A DNA stretch of 64,000 bases. Origin: Xanthomonas sacchari. GTDB lineage: Bacteria > Pseudomonadota > Gammaproteobacteria > Xanthomonadales > Xanthomonadaceae. The number at the start of each line of letters is the position of its first letter. Positions within the stretch are counted from its first letter, which is position 1. The position numbers were made by a program, and so were the translations under genes. The notes under the pieces are model-generated. The model saw only the letters and a program-made list of their open reading frames with translations. It had not been told where the DNA came from and made no database searches. Where the stretch lies: assembly GCF_040529065.1 (NCBI RefSeq), contig NZ_CP132343.1, positions 620,001 through 684,000 of the forward strand, in the 5' to 3' direction. Shown here in pieces: positions 32,661-41,700 of this stretch.

Positions 32661-34208
32661 TCAGCGCAGGCGCTCGATCAGGCGGGACAGCAGCCTGCCC
32701 AGCGAGAAGGGAATGCGCCCGATCTGCGCGGCGTCGCGCTGGTCGAGCCGCGCCAGCAGCCGCGCGAAGGTCTCCACCTGCTGCTGCGCATACGCCGGGT
32801 CCAGGCGGGCGATGCCGCCCTCCGGCAGGACCTGGCACAGGTAGTCGGGGATCGGGCAGGTGGCCACGACCGGGATGCCGGCCTGGTACAGCGGCTGGCC
32901 CTCGCCGAGCATCGCCACCTCCAGGCGCGGCGACAGGGTCAGCGCGCGCAGCTTGCTGCGCCCGGCGCACGCCTGCCGGTACAGCGCATCCAGTGCCGGC
33001 GTGGCCGTGTACACCAGGTCCCGTTCCAGCTTGCCGGTCGGTGCCGGCGCGCCGGCCGCCAGGTCGTCGCGCCATTCGGTGCAGCCGAGGTGCTCGATGG
33101 TGATGCCGGCCACCGCGCGCGCGTGGCTGCCGCGGCCGTCCCACAGCTGCGGGTGCCGTTGCAGCCACGCCGAGGTCGCCTGGCGTCCGTGCACGCCGAT
33201 CTGCGGCAACTGGAAATGGCCGGTGACCAGCACGAACACCAGGGTGCGGCGGCGCGCCGCGCGTGGCAGCGCGGCGAAGGCGTGGGCCAGCGCCAGCACG
33301 CCGGCCGCACCGTTCTCCTCGCAGGCGTTCGGTCCATCGGTATGGGTGTTGACGATGAGCGTCTCGTCCTGGGCGCGGCCGGGCAGCACCGCATGCAGCG
33401 TGTCGGTGGTGGTGTCCTGCAGCGTGGCATGCAGGGTCAGCCGCGCCTGCCTGCGCTGCGCGGCCGCGGCACGCAGCGCCTCGGCGTGGCGTGCACTCAC
33501 CCACACTGCCGGAAGGTCGCGGTACGGCGTGATGAACGGCAGCACCTGGCCGTGCAGTTGCGCCTCGGAAACGCCCTCGAACACGCAGATCACGGCGCGC
33601 ACGCCGTGCCGACGCGCCTTGTCCAGCGCCACCGCCTGCAGGCCGGTCAGCAGCGGGGTGGTGATGGGCGATGCGACGTCGGCGTCGCCGTCAGGCAGCC
33701 GCGCCTTGCGCTTGAACGCCAGCGTCAGCAAGGTTCGATCGAGGTCGCGACGGCGCAGGGCCACCACCGCGATCTTGCCGCGCGCCTTGCGGAACGAGCG
33801 CGGGCGGCCGTCGAACCAGACCAGTTCGCCGGCGAGGCCGTCGGGCGGGGTGACGCCGGAGTAGGGCAGGGGCGCGGCGACCGCGATCGCACTGCCGTCG
33901 TCCAGGGCCAGGTGCGTGGCATGCGCCGTCCAGCGACGCAGCGGCAGGTGGTCGCGCTGGACCTGCAGGCCCAGCGCCTGCAGTTCGGAGGCCAGATAGT
34001 CGATCGCCGCGGCGTGCGCCGGGCTGCCGGTCAGGCGTGGGCCGAACCCGTTCAGGCGTTCGATCCAGTGCCACAGCTGCGCCTGCGACGGCAGGCCGCG
34101 CAGCACGGCGGCCTGTGCGGCCGCGTCCTGGTCGGCCACGTCGCCGACGTCGGGGGCGACGGTCGCGGTCATCGCCCACGCGCCTGCCTGCCCTGCGCAG
34201 GCCGCCAC
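32661..34208 (-). CDS. M28-like metallopeptidase, possibly with altered metal site
   Basis: 515 aa from GTG 34208 (ATG 34172 is the alternative). Architecture is that of M28/PA-inserted aminopeptidases: WHWIERLNGFGPRLTGSPAHAAAIDYLASELQALGLQ, an insertion with AVALDKARRHGVRAVICVFEG, then LIVNTHTDGPNACEENGAAGVLALAHAFA, TLVFVLVTGHFQ, ITIEHLGCTEW, and MLGEGQPLYQAGIPVVATCPIPDYL. In active M28 enzymes the third block is H-x-D ... DN with Asp bridging two zincs; here the D of DN is Glu (EEN) and later ligands are not obvious, so activity is doubtful. Signal peptide is poor (AACAGQAGAWA). Convergent with the transglycosylase gene. Confidence 0.72.
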   Translation of the reverse strand: MAACAGQAGAWAMTATVAPDVGDVADQDAAAQAAVLRGLPSQAQLWHWIERLNGFGPRLTGSPAHAAAIDYLASELQALGLQVQRDHLPLRRWTAHATHLALDDGSAIAVAAPLPYSGVTPPDGLAGELVWFDGRPRSFRKARGKIAVVALRRRDLDRTLLTLAFKRKARLPDGDADVASPITTPLLTGLQAVALDKARRHGVRAVICVFEGVSEAQLHGQVLPFITPYRDLPAVWVSARHAEALRAAAAQRRQARLTLHATLQDTTTDTLHAVLPGRAQDETLIVNTHTDGPNACEENGAAGVLALAHAFAALPRAARRRTLVFVLVTGHFQLPQIGVHGRQATSAWLQRHPQLWDGRGSHARAVAGITIEHLGCTEWRDDLAAGAPAPTGKLERDLVYTATPALDALYRQACAGRSKLRALTLSPRLEVAMLGEGQPLYQAGIPVVATCPIPDYLCQVLPEGGIARLDPAYAQQQVETFARLLARLDQRDAAQIGRIPFSLGRLLSRLIERLR

Positions 34209-34272
34209 GCCCCACGGCGGCTTCGGCGCCAGGCGCGTGCCCCGGCCGGGCGCGGTGTGGACCCCGGGCGAC

Positions 34273-35964
34273 TCAGGGCAATGCCGGCTCCGGTTCCGGC
34301 TGCGTGCGCGGCTGCGGCGCGGTGGGCGCGGTTGCGGCCGGGGCGTTGTACAGATCCATCAGCAGCAGGGTGACGCCGTTGGTCCAGCCGAAGCCGTCCT
34401 GCAACGCGTACTCGCCGCCGCCGCCGCCCTTGGCCTGCGCGTCCACGCCGTACTTCTCCACCAGCTTGTGCTGCTGCGCGAACAGCGCCTGCACCCGCGC
34501 CAGGAAACGGCTGCCGATGCGCTGCGCCAGCGTGTCCTGGCCGTAGCGGCGCAGGCCGTCCACGGCGATCCATTGCAGCGGCGCCCAGCCGTTGGGTTCG
34601 TCCCACTGCTGGCCGGTGTGCAGGCGCGTGGTCGCCACGCCGCCGGGGCGCAGCAACTGCGCCTGCACGGTGTCGGCAGTGCGCTTGGCCCGCGCCGGCG
34701 AGGCAACGCCGACGAACAGCGGGTACAGCGCCGCGGCGGTGACCTGCTCGCGCAGCCGGCGCTGCTGCCAGTCGTAGTCGGCGTAGTAGCCGGCATCGCT
34801 CCACAGGTGCTTGTCGATCGCGGTCTTGCGGGCGCTGGCCAGGGCGGCATAGTCGGTGTCGCAGCCGGGCGCGCCCGGGTTCTTGGCGCAGGCCAGGGCC
34901 AGGGTGGTCTCCAGGTGGTAGAGCAGGCTGTTGAGGTCGACCGGGACGATCGCGGTGGTGCGGATGCTGGCCAGGGTCTTGCGGTCGCCGAGCCAGCGGC
35001 TGGAATAGTCCCAGCCGCTCTCGGCACCGGCGCGCAGGTCGCGGTAGACCTCGGCGGCGGGGCGGTCCTTGGCCTCGGCGGCGGTGCGCACGTCGTGCAG
35101 CCAGGCTTCCGGGCGCGGCGTGTCGCGGGCGTCCCAGTAGCGGTTGAGCAGGCTGCCGTCGGCCAGGCGCACCACGTGCGCATGCGCGCTGCCTGGGGCC
35201 AGGGTCTGCGCGCCTTCCATCCAGTACGCGTATTCCTTCTGCAACTGCGGCAGGTAGCGCGCCCAGGCGGCATCGCCTTCCACCTTGGCCTGCAACTGCA
35301 CCATGTGCGAGAAGAACGGCGGCTGCGAGCGGCTCAGGTAGTAGGTGCGGTTGCCGTTGGGGATGTGCCCGTAGGTGTCGATCAGGTAGGCGAAGTTGTC
35401 CAGCATCTGCCGGCTGCGTTCGTGCTCGCCGCTCTCCACCAGGCCGAGCATGGTGAAGTAGGAATCCCAGTAGTAGACCTCGCGGAAGCGCCCGCCCGGC
35501 ACCACGTAGGGGTGCGGCAGCGACAGCAGGCTGCTGTAGGGCGGCACGTCGACCTGGCGGCGCACCAGCAGCGGCCACAGCGCGTCGATGTGCTCGCGCA
35601 GGCCGGTGTCCTGGCGGATCGCCTCGGTCTGCACCGGGCCGGATTCCTCGAAGTTGGCGGCGACGAAACGGCGCAGGTCGAAACCGGGCTGCTGGCGCTG
35701 CGCCAGATAGTCGGCGTTGATCAGCGCCGGGTCGCGCAGCGGCAGCGCGTCGACGAAGTGCTTCTGGTCGTCGAACAGTTCCTGCTGCTGCACCGCCTGG
35801 AACAGTTCCGGGTAGGCCAGGTCGGGCGTCTGCGGCGGCGGCACCGGGGCGGTCAGCGTCGTCGCGGGACCGGCCTCGGCCATGGCAGTGTCGACGTTGC
35901 CGAGCAACAGGCCGAGTGACAGGCTCAGCAGCGGGGTGCAGCAGGGAGGAGCGGCATGGCTCAT
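34273..35964 (-). CDS. treA: Periplasmic trehalase (GH37)
   Basis: 563 aa from ATG 35964 (35994 would add ten residues). A signal peptide (CTPLLSLSLGLLLGNVDTAMA) precedes the GH37 barrel. Both family signatures are present: PGGRFREVYYWDSYFT (~155-170) and QWDEPNGWAPLQW (~450-462), with the catalytic Asp in the DAGYYADYDWQ region and GGGGEYALQDGFGWTNGV near the end. The enzyme splits trehalose to glucose in the periplasm, allowing external trehalose to be used. A C-terminal extension is Pro/Thr-rich (PAATAPTAPQPRTQPEPEPALP) and unusual. In Xanthomonas trehalose metabolism affects stress and virulence (established generally; not shown here). Confidence 0.93.
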   Translation of the reverse strand: MSHAAPPCCTPLLSLSLGLLLGNVDTAMAEAGPATTLTAPVPPPQTPDLAYPELFQAVQQQELFDDQKHFVDALPLRDPALINADYLAQRQQPGFDLRRFVAANFEESGPVQTEAIRQDTGLREHIDALWPLLVRRQVDVPPYSSLLSLPHPYVVPGGRFREVYYWDSYFTMLGLVESGEHERSRQMLDNFAYLIDTYGHIPNGNRTYYLSRSQPPFFSHMVQLQAKVEGDAAWARYLPQLQKEYAYWMEGAQTLAPGSAHAHVVRLADGSLLNRYWDARDTPRPEAWLHDVRTAAEAKDRPAAEVYRDLRAGAESGWDYSSRWLGDRKTLASIRTTAIVPVDLNSLLYHLETTLALACAKNPGAPGCDTDYAALASARKTAIDKHLWSDAGYYADYDWQQRRLREQVTAAALYPLFVGVASPARAKRTADTVQAQLLRPGGVATTRLHTGQQWDEPNGWAPLQWIAVDGLRRYGQDTLAQRIGSRFLARVQALFAQQHKLVEKYGVDAQAKGGGGGEYALQDGFGWTNGVTLLLMDLYNAPAATAPTAPQPRTQPEPEPALP

Positions 35965-36326
35965 GTCGGGTCCAGAGCAGGATGCGTGCGGCATGGTAAA
36001 CGACCGAAGCGGAGACGGGGCGCGCGGCCGTCCCCGGAGGTGCGGCTGCCGATCCTGCCCTGGCGGCCGCGCGCCGCCCGGCTCGCACCGGTGAGGGACC
36101 GCAACGCCTGGGGTGATGCAAGAACGGGGCCGCTGGGGGCGGGGCGTGGTGGTCCGTCGCCGGGGCGGCCGGGAGGTCTCTTCAGCCGGTGGGGGGCGTC
36201 GCCTGCCGGATCGGGGCTGTGGGTCGTCCAGCGCGCGGCCAGGGCCGGCGCGCGTGAGTGCGCGCCCGCTGCGCCGATCAGGGCTGCCAGCGCGCCACGC
36301 GCGCCGGTCGGCGGTCCGCCAGCCGG
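35965..36326. other. Gene-free interval upstream of trehalase
   Basis: 362 bp of very G/C-rich sequence between the trehalase start and the 3' end of the GAF gene, both on the minus strand. It should hold the treA promoter. Frames open across it are Arg/Gly/Pro-rich with no domain similarity, so I call no gene. No strong hairpin was found by eye. Confidence 0.4.
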
Positions 36327-37244
36327 TCAGGGCGCCCGCGGCGGCTGGCGATCCTTCTCGGCGCTGAGCGCGGCTTCGGCGCGCAGGAACACCTGCCCGA
36401 TCGGCTCGTCCGCCCGCGTGGCCTGGGCGTCGCCGACCAGCACGGTCAGCCCGAGCGCCTGCTGCCGCGCGGCGATCTCACGAAGGCCGCGCAGTTTCTG
36501 CTCGGCATCGGCGCCGTGCAGCATGACGATGAACTCGGCGTGCTCGGTGGCGCGGTCCACCGTGTCGGCGCCGCCATCGTGCACGTAGCTGGCCAGGGTG
36601 CGGTCGAGCTGCTGCAGGCTGCTGCCCAGCAGGCGTTCGCTCTGCCGCTCGGCCAGCGCGGCCAGTTCCTGCACTTCCAGGATCACCACCCGGTAGCGGC
36701 CATCGGCGGCGGCGTCCACGCTGGTGGCCGGATGCGCCTGCAGCAGCGCCTCGCGTTCGCGCTGCAGGGCGCGGCGGCGTTCATCGAGCAGGCGCATCGC
36801 GGTGCGCGCCAGCGCGCGGAGACCGTCGCGCTGGGTCTCGGTGAGCTGGCGCGGCGCGGTGTCCAGCACGCAGACCGTGCCCAGCGCGACACCTTCTTCG
36901 GTGACCAGCGGCATGCCGGCGTAGAAGCGCGCGCCGGTGTCGCCGCGCACCATCTGCAGGTCGGCGAAGCGCGGGTCGTCGGCGAGGTCGGGCACTTCCA
37001 GCATGTGCTCGGGCTCACGGATGGCGTGGTCGCATACCGCCTGGCTGCGCTCGGTCTGCGGCAGTTCCAGGCCGATCCGTGCCTTGAACCATTGGCGGTC
37101 GCGGTCCAGCAGCGACAGCAGCGCGATCGGCGTGTCGCACAGCGCGGCGGCGATCTGCACGATGTCCTGGTAGGCGGCCTCGGGCAGGCTGTCGACGATG
37201 CGGTAGCTGTCGAGGACACGCTGGCGCTGGGCTTCATCGGTCAT
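36327..37244 (-). CDS. GAF-domain protein with degenerate GGDEF-like C-terminus
   Basis: 305 aa from ATG 37244. An N-terminal GAF domain covers ~25-165: VLDSYRIVDSLPEAAYQDIVQIAAALCDTPIALLSLLDRDRQWFKARIGLE, ERSQAVCDHAIREPEHMLEVPDLADDPRFAD, and GARFYAGMPLVTEEGVALGTVCVLDTAPRQLTETQRDGL. After a coiled segment the C-terminal ~115 residues keep the spacing of a GGDEF domain but read ATEHAEFIVML where GG(D/E)EF should be and have lost the metal-binding Asp, so cyclase activity is unlikely. Probably a sensory protein acting by protein contact. No membrane segment: cytoplasmic. Confidence 0.82.
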   Translation of the reverse strand: MTDEAQRQRVLDSYRIVDSLPEAAYQDIVQIAAALCDTPIALLSLLDRDRQWFKARIGLELPQTERSQAVCDHAIREPEHMLEVPDLADDPRFADLQMVRGDTGARFYAGMPLVTEEGVALGTVCVLDTAPRQLTETQRDGLRALARTAMRLLDERRRALQREREALLQAHPATSVDAAADGRYRVVILEVQELAALAERQSERLLGSSLQQLDRTLASYVHDGGADTVDRATEHAEFIVMLHGADAEQKLRGLREIAARQQALGLTVLVGDAQATRADEPIGQVFLRAEAALSAEKDRQPPRAP

Positions 37245-37570
37245 GGGCGGCGTCGGGTCTGGTGCGGATCGCGAGGCGCAGCACCATACCGCAGAGCGTG
37301 GCGAGGTCGCGTGGACAAGCGCGCAAGCGTGACGCGGTGCACGCGAGATCCTGCGTGCGCGGCATGGCGTCGCGGATGATGACGGCCCCGGGCGATGCGC
37401 CGGATCCGTAAATGGACCGTGATAGGATCCGCATTTCCCAGGCTGTCCAATGACGCCGGAGTGGCGCGCTCGCACCGGCATCTGCGATGACCATGCGGCC
37501 TGCCTCCGGGTGGCGCTGGATGCATTTCTTCGGCGCCAGCACGCGCCGTCACTTCACAAGGACGATCACC
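37245..37570. other. Divergent promoter interval
   Basis: 326 bp between the GAF gene (minus) and the small exported protein (plus). It contains a GGATCCG direct repeat (37399-37405 and about 25 bp on, near 37424) flanking the A/T-rich stretch GTAAATGGACCGTGATA, the only plausible promoter core. No gene is visible. Confidence 0.35.
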
Positions 37571-37927
37571 ATGACGCTGCCGGCTCCTCGCCGTTCCCGC
37601 ACGCTCTCCGCTGTCGTGCTGGCGCTCTCGCTGTCGAGCGGGCTGGCGTCCGCCAGCAGCGTGACCGGCACGATCAAAGACCTGTCGGTCCGCGCGACCG
37701 ACGGCGTGCACTACGTCGTGATCAACGGCACGCCGACGCAGCGCCCGTCGTGCGCGGCGAACACCACGTACTACATGATCAAGGACGAAACGTCCGATAC
37801 CGGCAAGGCGCAGTTGGCGATGCTGCTGTCCGCCTACATGGCGGGGAAGCCGGTCTGGATCGAGGGAAGCGACGCCTGTACCCGCTGGGGCGACGGCGAA
37901 GACGTGCGCACGGTGAGCTTCCACTGA
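37571..37927 (+). CDS. Small periplasmic protein of a conserved family
   Basis: 118 aa from ATG 37571. Signal peptide MTLPAPRRSRTLSAVVLALSLSSGLASA. The ~90-residue mature part (SSVTGTIKDLSVRATDGVHYVVINGTPTQRPSCAANTTYYMIKDET ... GKAQLAMLLSAYMAGKPVWIEGSDACTRWGDGEDVRTVSF) is a compact beta domain with one likely disulfide (RPSCA, DACTRW). I recall many proteobacterial homologues with the same GTPTxRPSCA and CxRWxDGEDV motifs, all hypothetical. Secreted or periplasmic. Nothing in the context suggests a role. Confidence 0.8.
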   Translation: MTLPAPRRSRTLSAVVLALSLSSGLASASSVTGTIKDLSVRATDGVHYVVINGTPTQRPSCAANTTYYMIKDETSDTGKAQLAMLLSAYMAGKPVWIEGSDACTRWGDGEDVRTVSFH

Positions 37928-37981
37928 GCGATGCGCGCCGCGCGGCTGCACTGATGCGATCCTGCGACGGCTGCGCTGCGA

Positions 37982-38106
37982 TCAGTTCCTGGCGCGGCAT
38001 GCGCGGTGGCCGAGCAGCGCCAGACCGGCGGCCTGTCGGTCCGGCACCTGCATCTGGCCCAGCTTCAACGCGCGCATTGTCGCTTCGATCCGCTTGAGGT
38101 CGCCGC
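37982..38106 (-). pseudogene. 3' fragment of an M16 peptidase gene
   Basis: Read on the minus strand this stretch encodes GDLKRIEATMRALKLGQMQV, which matches the end of the intact M16 peptidase downstream (GDLKQIEAPVRALKLGEVQV) and is followed by a different tail and a stop at 37982. The nucleotide match between 38030-38106 and 38684-38760 is obvious by eye. No upstream M16 part is present, so it is a relic of a duplicated or replaced gene end. Confidence 0.75.
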
Positions 38107-38220
38107 TGAGCCCTCGCTTACAGCGGCGACGAACGAGGGGTTGCAACCGTAGAAGCAGGGCATGTCCCGCACATTGCGAGCATCAGCGGGCGTGGCGGTC
38201 AGCCGGCGGCACCGACGCGC

Positions 38221-38364
38221 GACCGCGTCGAAGCGGGTGGCATAGCGCGCCAACTGGCTGGCGCCGTCGCCGACCAGGGCGCGTTGCGTGCTGGCGATCG
38301 ACCAGCCGGCGCAGCCGACGCGGATGCGGGGAGCGGCGACGCGGCGGGGAGAAGCGGTCGGCAT
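38221..38364 (-). pseudogene. 5' fragment of a DUF72-family gene
   Basis: The minus strand reads APRIRVGCAGWSIASTQRAL, VGDGASQLARYATRFDAV, which is the N-terminus of DUF72 proteins (IRVGCAGWS...ARYATRFDxVE). After RFDAV the similarity stops: the expected xNSSFYRP continuation is missing and an unrelated Arg-rich tail follows. About 45 of the usual ~250 residues remain, so the gene is broken. The rest of the interval (38107-38220, 38365-38608) shows no gene. Confidence 0.65.
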
Positions 38365-38608
38365 CGGCAGTGGCAGGCCAGGACAGGCCTTGCGGATACC
38401 AAGCGTTGCGACCAAGAGACGTGAAGGACAGGCGCGGCGCGCCGCCTTGGCGACTCATCCGCGACCCGCGCATGCCAGGGAAGGCAGATGCCTGCAGGCT
38501 GCGCCGCAGCGCAGCCTGCGCGTTCACTCACTGTCGTCGCATGTCGCATCGCGCGTTGGCGATGCGTTGCGATGGCGCCGACGCCCGATGCCGGCGTCGG
38601 CGCGTGGC

Positions 38609-38633
38609 GCATGGCGGGGCAGCCCCGCCATGC
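38609..38633 (-). terminator. Terminator of M16 peptidase gene
   Basis: GCATGGCGGGG (38609-38619) pairs with CCCCGCCATGC (38623-38633) with a 3-nt loop, 10 bp past the stop of the minus-strand M16 gene. Confidence 0.72.
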
Positions 38634-38643
38634 GTGTGCGGCG

Positions 38644-41535
38644 TTACTGCTTGGCCGCGGCCTTCGCCTTGACCGGCTGGCCGTCGCTGTCCAGCACCTG
38701 CACCTCGCCCAGCTTCAGCGCGCGCACCGGCGCTTCGATCTGCTTGAGGTCGCCGACGATGACCCAGGTCATCGCCTGCGGCGCCACGATCTCCTTGATC
38801 GCCGCTTCCGCCGCCGGCTGGTCGACCGCTTCCAGGCGCGTCTTCAGCGTCTGCACGTAGTCGTCCGGGCGGCCGTACTGGACGATGCCTTCCATCGCGC
38901 CGAGCACGGCGCCGGTGGTCTCGAAGCTGCCCGGCAGGGCGCGCACGCGCTGTTCCTTGATCTTGGCGATCTCGGCGGCGGTCAGCGGCTTGTCGCCGAC
39001 CACGGCCTTGGCCTCCTTGAGGATCTCGGCGGCCGATTCGGCGGTCTTGTCGGTCTGCACCGGGGCGAAGAACAGGAACGGGCGCTGGCCGATCGCGTCG
39101 ATCATGAAGCTGTTGGCGCCGTAGGCCCAGCGCTTGTCCTCGCGCAGGTTCATGTTCAGGCGCGAGGTGAAGGTGCCGCCGAAGGCGCCGTTGGCCACGC
39201 CGATGGCGAGGTTGTTCGGGGCCTTGGTCGAGGGCGCCAGCAGGCCGGCCAGGATCAGCGACTGCGGGGCGTCGTCGCGGTTGATCAGGAACACGCGCGG
39301 CTTGGGCTGTGCGGCCACCTGCGGCAGGCTCTTGGTCGGGCGCTTGCCGGCCGGGGCCTGCCAGTCGCCGAAGGCGGCATCCAGCTGCGGGATGATCTTG
39401 TCCAGGGTGGTGTCGCCGGCGACCAGGATGCGCACGTTGTCCGGACGCAGCCAGTTGTTCTGGAACGCGCTCAGGTCGCCCGCGGTCAGGCTCTTGATCG
39501 CCGCCTCGGTACCGGTGCCGGTGAGCGGCACGCCGTACGGATGGGTGGGGCCGTACAGCAGCGGCGGCAGGGTGCGCAGCGCCAGGCCCTGCGGCTGGGT
39601 CTTCTCCTGCGCGATCGAGGCCAGCCACTGGCCGCGGATGCGCTCGATGTCGTCGGCCTTGAACGCCGGGTTGCGCACGATGTCGGCGAACAGCTCCAGC
39701 GACGGCGCCAACTGGTCGTTGAGCGCGTTGAGCGAGGCATCGCAGCTGTCCAGTTCGCAGGACACGCTGGTCATCGCGCCCAGGCGCTGGCGGCGCTGCG
39801 CCACGTCCACCGAATCCAGGTTGCGGGTGCTCTCGTTCATCAGCGCCGCGGTGAAGTTGGCGGTGCCGAGCTTGCTGCCGCGGTCGGTCGCATAGCCGGC
39901 ATCGAACAGCAGCTGGATCTGCGTGACCGGAATGGTGTGGCGCTCGGCCAGCACCACCTCGATGCCGTTCTTGAGCTTGCCGCGCTGCAGCTGCGGGAAG
40001 CTCAGGCTCGGGAACTGGGTGGTCTCCGGCACGCCGGCGGCGCGATCGACCTGGGTCTTGCCGACGCTGTAGTTGCCCTTGGCCGGCACCTTCGGCGCGG
40101 GCTTGCCCGGGGCCGCGGGCAGCGGCTTGACCGCCTTGTCCTCGGCCGCCGGATCGAAGCCCTCCGGCGCCGGCAGCACGGTCAGCAGGTAGTCGCCCTT
40201 GCCGAACCAGGTGTCGGCGGCCTTGCGCACGCTGGCGACGGTGGCGTCCTGCGCGCGCTGCAGGTCCTTCTTGTAGGCGCCCGGATCGTTGCGGTAGACC
40301 TGGCCCTCGGCCAGCACCGTGGCCTTGCCGCCGAAGCCGCCGACCTTCTCCAGGCCGCGCACGAAGCCGGCGCGGTAGCCCACCTGCGCGCGCTGCAGTT
40401 CGTCGGCGGTGGGGCCTTCGGCCAGGAACTTCTGCAGTTCGTCGGCGATGGCGGCCTCGACCTTGGCCGGGTCCACGCCTTCCTTCACGTCGGCGGTGAT
40501 CTGCAACTGGCTGGCCAGCGCGAACGACTGCAGGCCGGCGGAGACGTCGTCGGCCAGCTTGTCGCGGTAGACCAGGCGCTGGTACAGGCGGCTGGTCTTG
40601 CCGCCGCCGAGCACGGTGGTGGCCAGGTCCAGCAGCACCGCATCGTCGGTGCCCAGTTGCGGCGCCACCCAGGTGCGGTAGATGCGCGGCTGCGCGACGT
40701 GGTCGTGCTGGACGCCGCGGGTCTGCTTGGCCAGCGGGGTGATCCACGGCTGCTGGCGCGGCACCGGGCGGCCGGCGGGGATGTCGCCGAAGTACTGCTC
40801 GGCCTTGGCCTTGGCCTGCGCCACGGTGATGTCGCCGGCCAGCACCAGGGTGGTGTTGGCGGCGCCGTAGTTGTCGTGGAACCACTGCTTGACGTCGTCC
40901 AGCGAGGCCGCGTCGAGGTCGGCCATCGAGCCGATGGTGTCGTGCTGGTACGGATGGTTGGCCGGGAAGATGTTGGCCAGGATGTTCTCGTCGACGCGGC
41001 CGTAGGGGCGGTTCTGGCCCTGGCGCTTCTCGTTCTGGACCACGCCGCGCTGGGTGTCCAGTTCCTTCTGGCCGATCGCGCCGAGCAGGTGGCCCATGCG
41101 GTCCGATTCCATCCACAGCGCGGTGTCCAGCGCGGTGGTCGGCACGGTCTCGAAGTAGTTGGTGCGGTCGAACCAGGTGGTGCCGTTCATGTCGGTGGCG
41201 CCGACCTTCTCGAACGGCTGGAAGTAGGTGCCCTTGTGGTTCTCCGAGCCGGAGAACATCAGGTGCTCGAACAGGTGCGCGAAGCCGGTCTTGCCGGCCG
41301 GCTCGTCGCCCGAACCGATGTGGTACCAGATGCTCACCGCCACCACCGGCGCCTTGTGGTCCTCGTGCACCACCACGGTCAGGCCGTTGGGCAGGGTGAA
41401 GCGGGTGTAGGCGATCTCCGGCGCGGTCGCCTGGCCCGGCGTGGCCGCGGCCAGGGCCGACGGCGCGGCCACCAGGGCGGCGCCGGTGCCGAGGGTGAGG
41501 ATGCTGGAGATCAACAGCGACAAGGGTCGGAGCAT
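38644..41535 (-). CDS. Exported M16 (insulinase/pitrilysin) zinc peptidase, two-domain
   Basis: 963 aa from ATG 41535 with signal peptide MLRPLSLLISSILTLGTGAA...PSALA. The inverted zinc motif HxxEH is H87-L-F-E90-H91 in GFAHLFEHLMFSGS, and the third ligand is E169 in ELDTQRGVVQNEKRQ. The second M16 half starts near residue 530 (FPQLQRGKLKNGIEVVLAERHTIPVTQIQLL) and lacks the motif, as normal for these clam-shell enzymes; R/Y substrate residues lie in its LINRDDAPQSLI and RLNMNLREDKRWAYGANSF blocks. It degrades peptides in the periplasm. Monocistronic, with its own terminator; a 3' relic copy lies downstream. Confidence 0.93.
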   Translation of the reverse strand: MLRPLSLLISSILTLGTGAALVAAPSALAAATPGQATAPEIAYTRFTLPNGLTVVVHEDHKAPVVAVSIWYHIGSGDEPAGKTGFAHLFEHLMFSGSENHKGTYFQPFEKVGATDMNGTTWFDRTNYFETVPTTALDTALWMESDRMGHLLGAIGQKELDTQRGVVQNEKRQGQNRPYGRVDENILANIFPANHPYQHDTIGSMADLDAASLDDVKQWFHDNYGAANTTLVLAGDITVAQAKAKAEQYFGDIPAGRPVPRQQPWITPLAKQTRGVQHDHVAQPRIYRTWVAPQLGTDDAVLLDLATTVLGGGKTSRLYQRLVYRDKLADDVSAGLQSFALASQLQITADVKEGVDPAKVEAAIADELQKFLAEGPTADELQRAQVGYRAGFVRGLEKVGGFGGKATVLAEGQVYRNDPGAYKKDLQRAQDATVASVRKAADTWFGKGDYLLTVLPAPEGFDPAAEDKAVKPLPAAPGKPAPKVPAKGNYSVGKTQVDRAAGVPETTQFPSLSFPQLQRGKLKNGIEVVLAERHTIPVTQIQLLFDAGYATDRGSKLGTANFTAALMNESTRNLDSVDVAQRRQRLGAMTSVSCELDSCDASLNALNDQLAPSLELFADIVRNPAFKADDIERIRGQWLASIAQEKTQPQGLALRTLPPLLYGPTHPYGVPLTGTGTEAAIKSLTAGDLSAFQNNWLRPDNVRILVAGDTTLDKIIPQLDAAFGDWQAPAGKRPTKSLPQVAAQPKPRVFLINRDDAPQSLILAGLLAPSTKAPNNLAIGVANGAFGGTFTSRLNMNLREDKRWAYGANSFMIDAIGQRPFLFFAPVQTDKTAESAAEILKEAKAVVGDKPLTAAEIAKIKEQRVRALPGSFETTGAVLGAMEGIVQYGRPDDYVQTLKTRLEAVDQPAAEAAIKEIVAPQAMTWVIVGDLKQIEAPVRALKLGEVQVLDSDGQPVKAKAAAKQ

Positions 41536-41638
41536 GGGCCGGGCCTGAGTGTGGACAGTGCGCCAGCATAGAGGGCCGGCGGCGGCAGCGGGAACGTGAC
41601 TGATGGCACAGCGCGGTGCGCTGGCGGCCGGCCGGCCG

Positions 41639-41675
41639 CGCGCCCGGCCATCCCCCGAGGGAGTGGCCGGGCGCG
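41639..41675 (-). terminator. Terminator of first cellulase gene
   Basis: CGCGCCCGGCCA (41639-41650) pairs with TGGCCGGGCGCG (41664-41675) across a 13-nt loop, 25 bp beyond the stop of the minus-strand cellulase. Confidence 0.65.
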
Positions 41676-41700
41676 TGCCGTCAGGCAAGCCGCGGAGCGC

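Noticed and set aside
36113-37379. Plus-strand frames across the GAF gene
   Set aside because: They mirror the minus-strand GAF protein, which has the full domain pattern.
38488-41571. 1027-codon plus-strand frame opposite the M16 peptidase
   Set aside because: It mirrors the real gene on the opposite strand; the product is His/Arg/Leu/Val-rich with no domain pattern. The high third-position GC opens such frames everywhere in the window.
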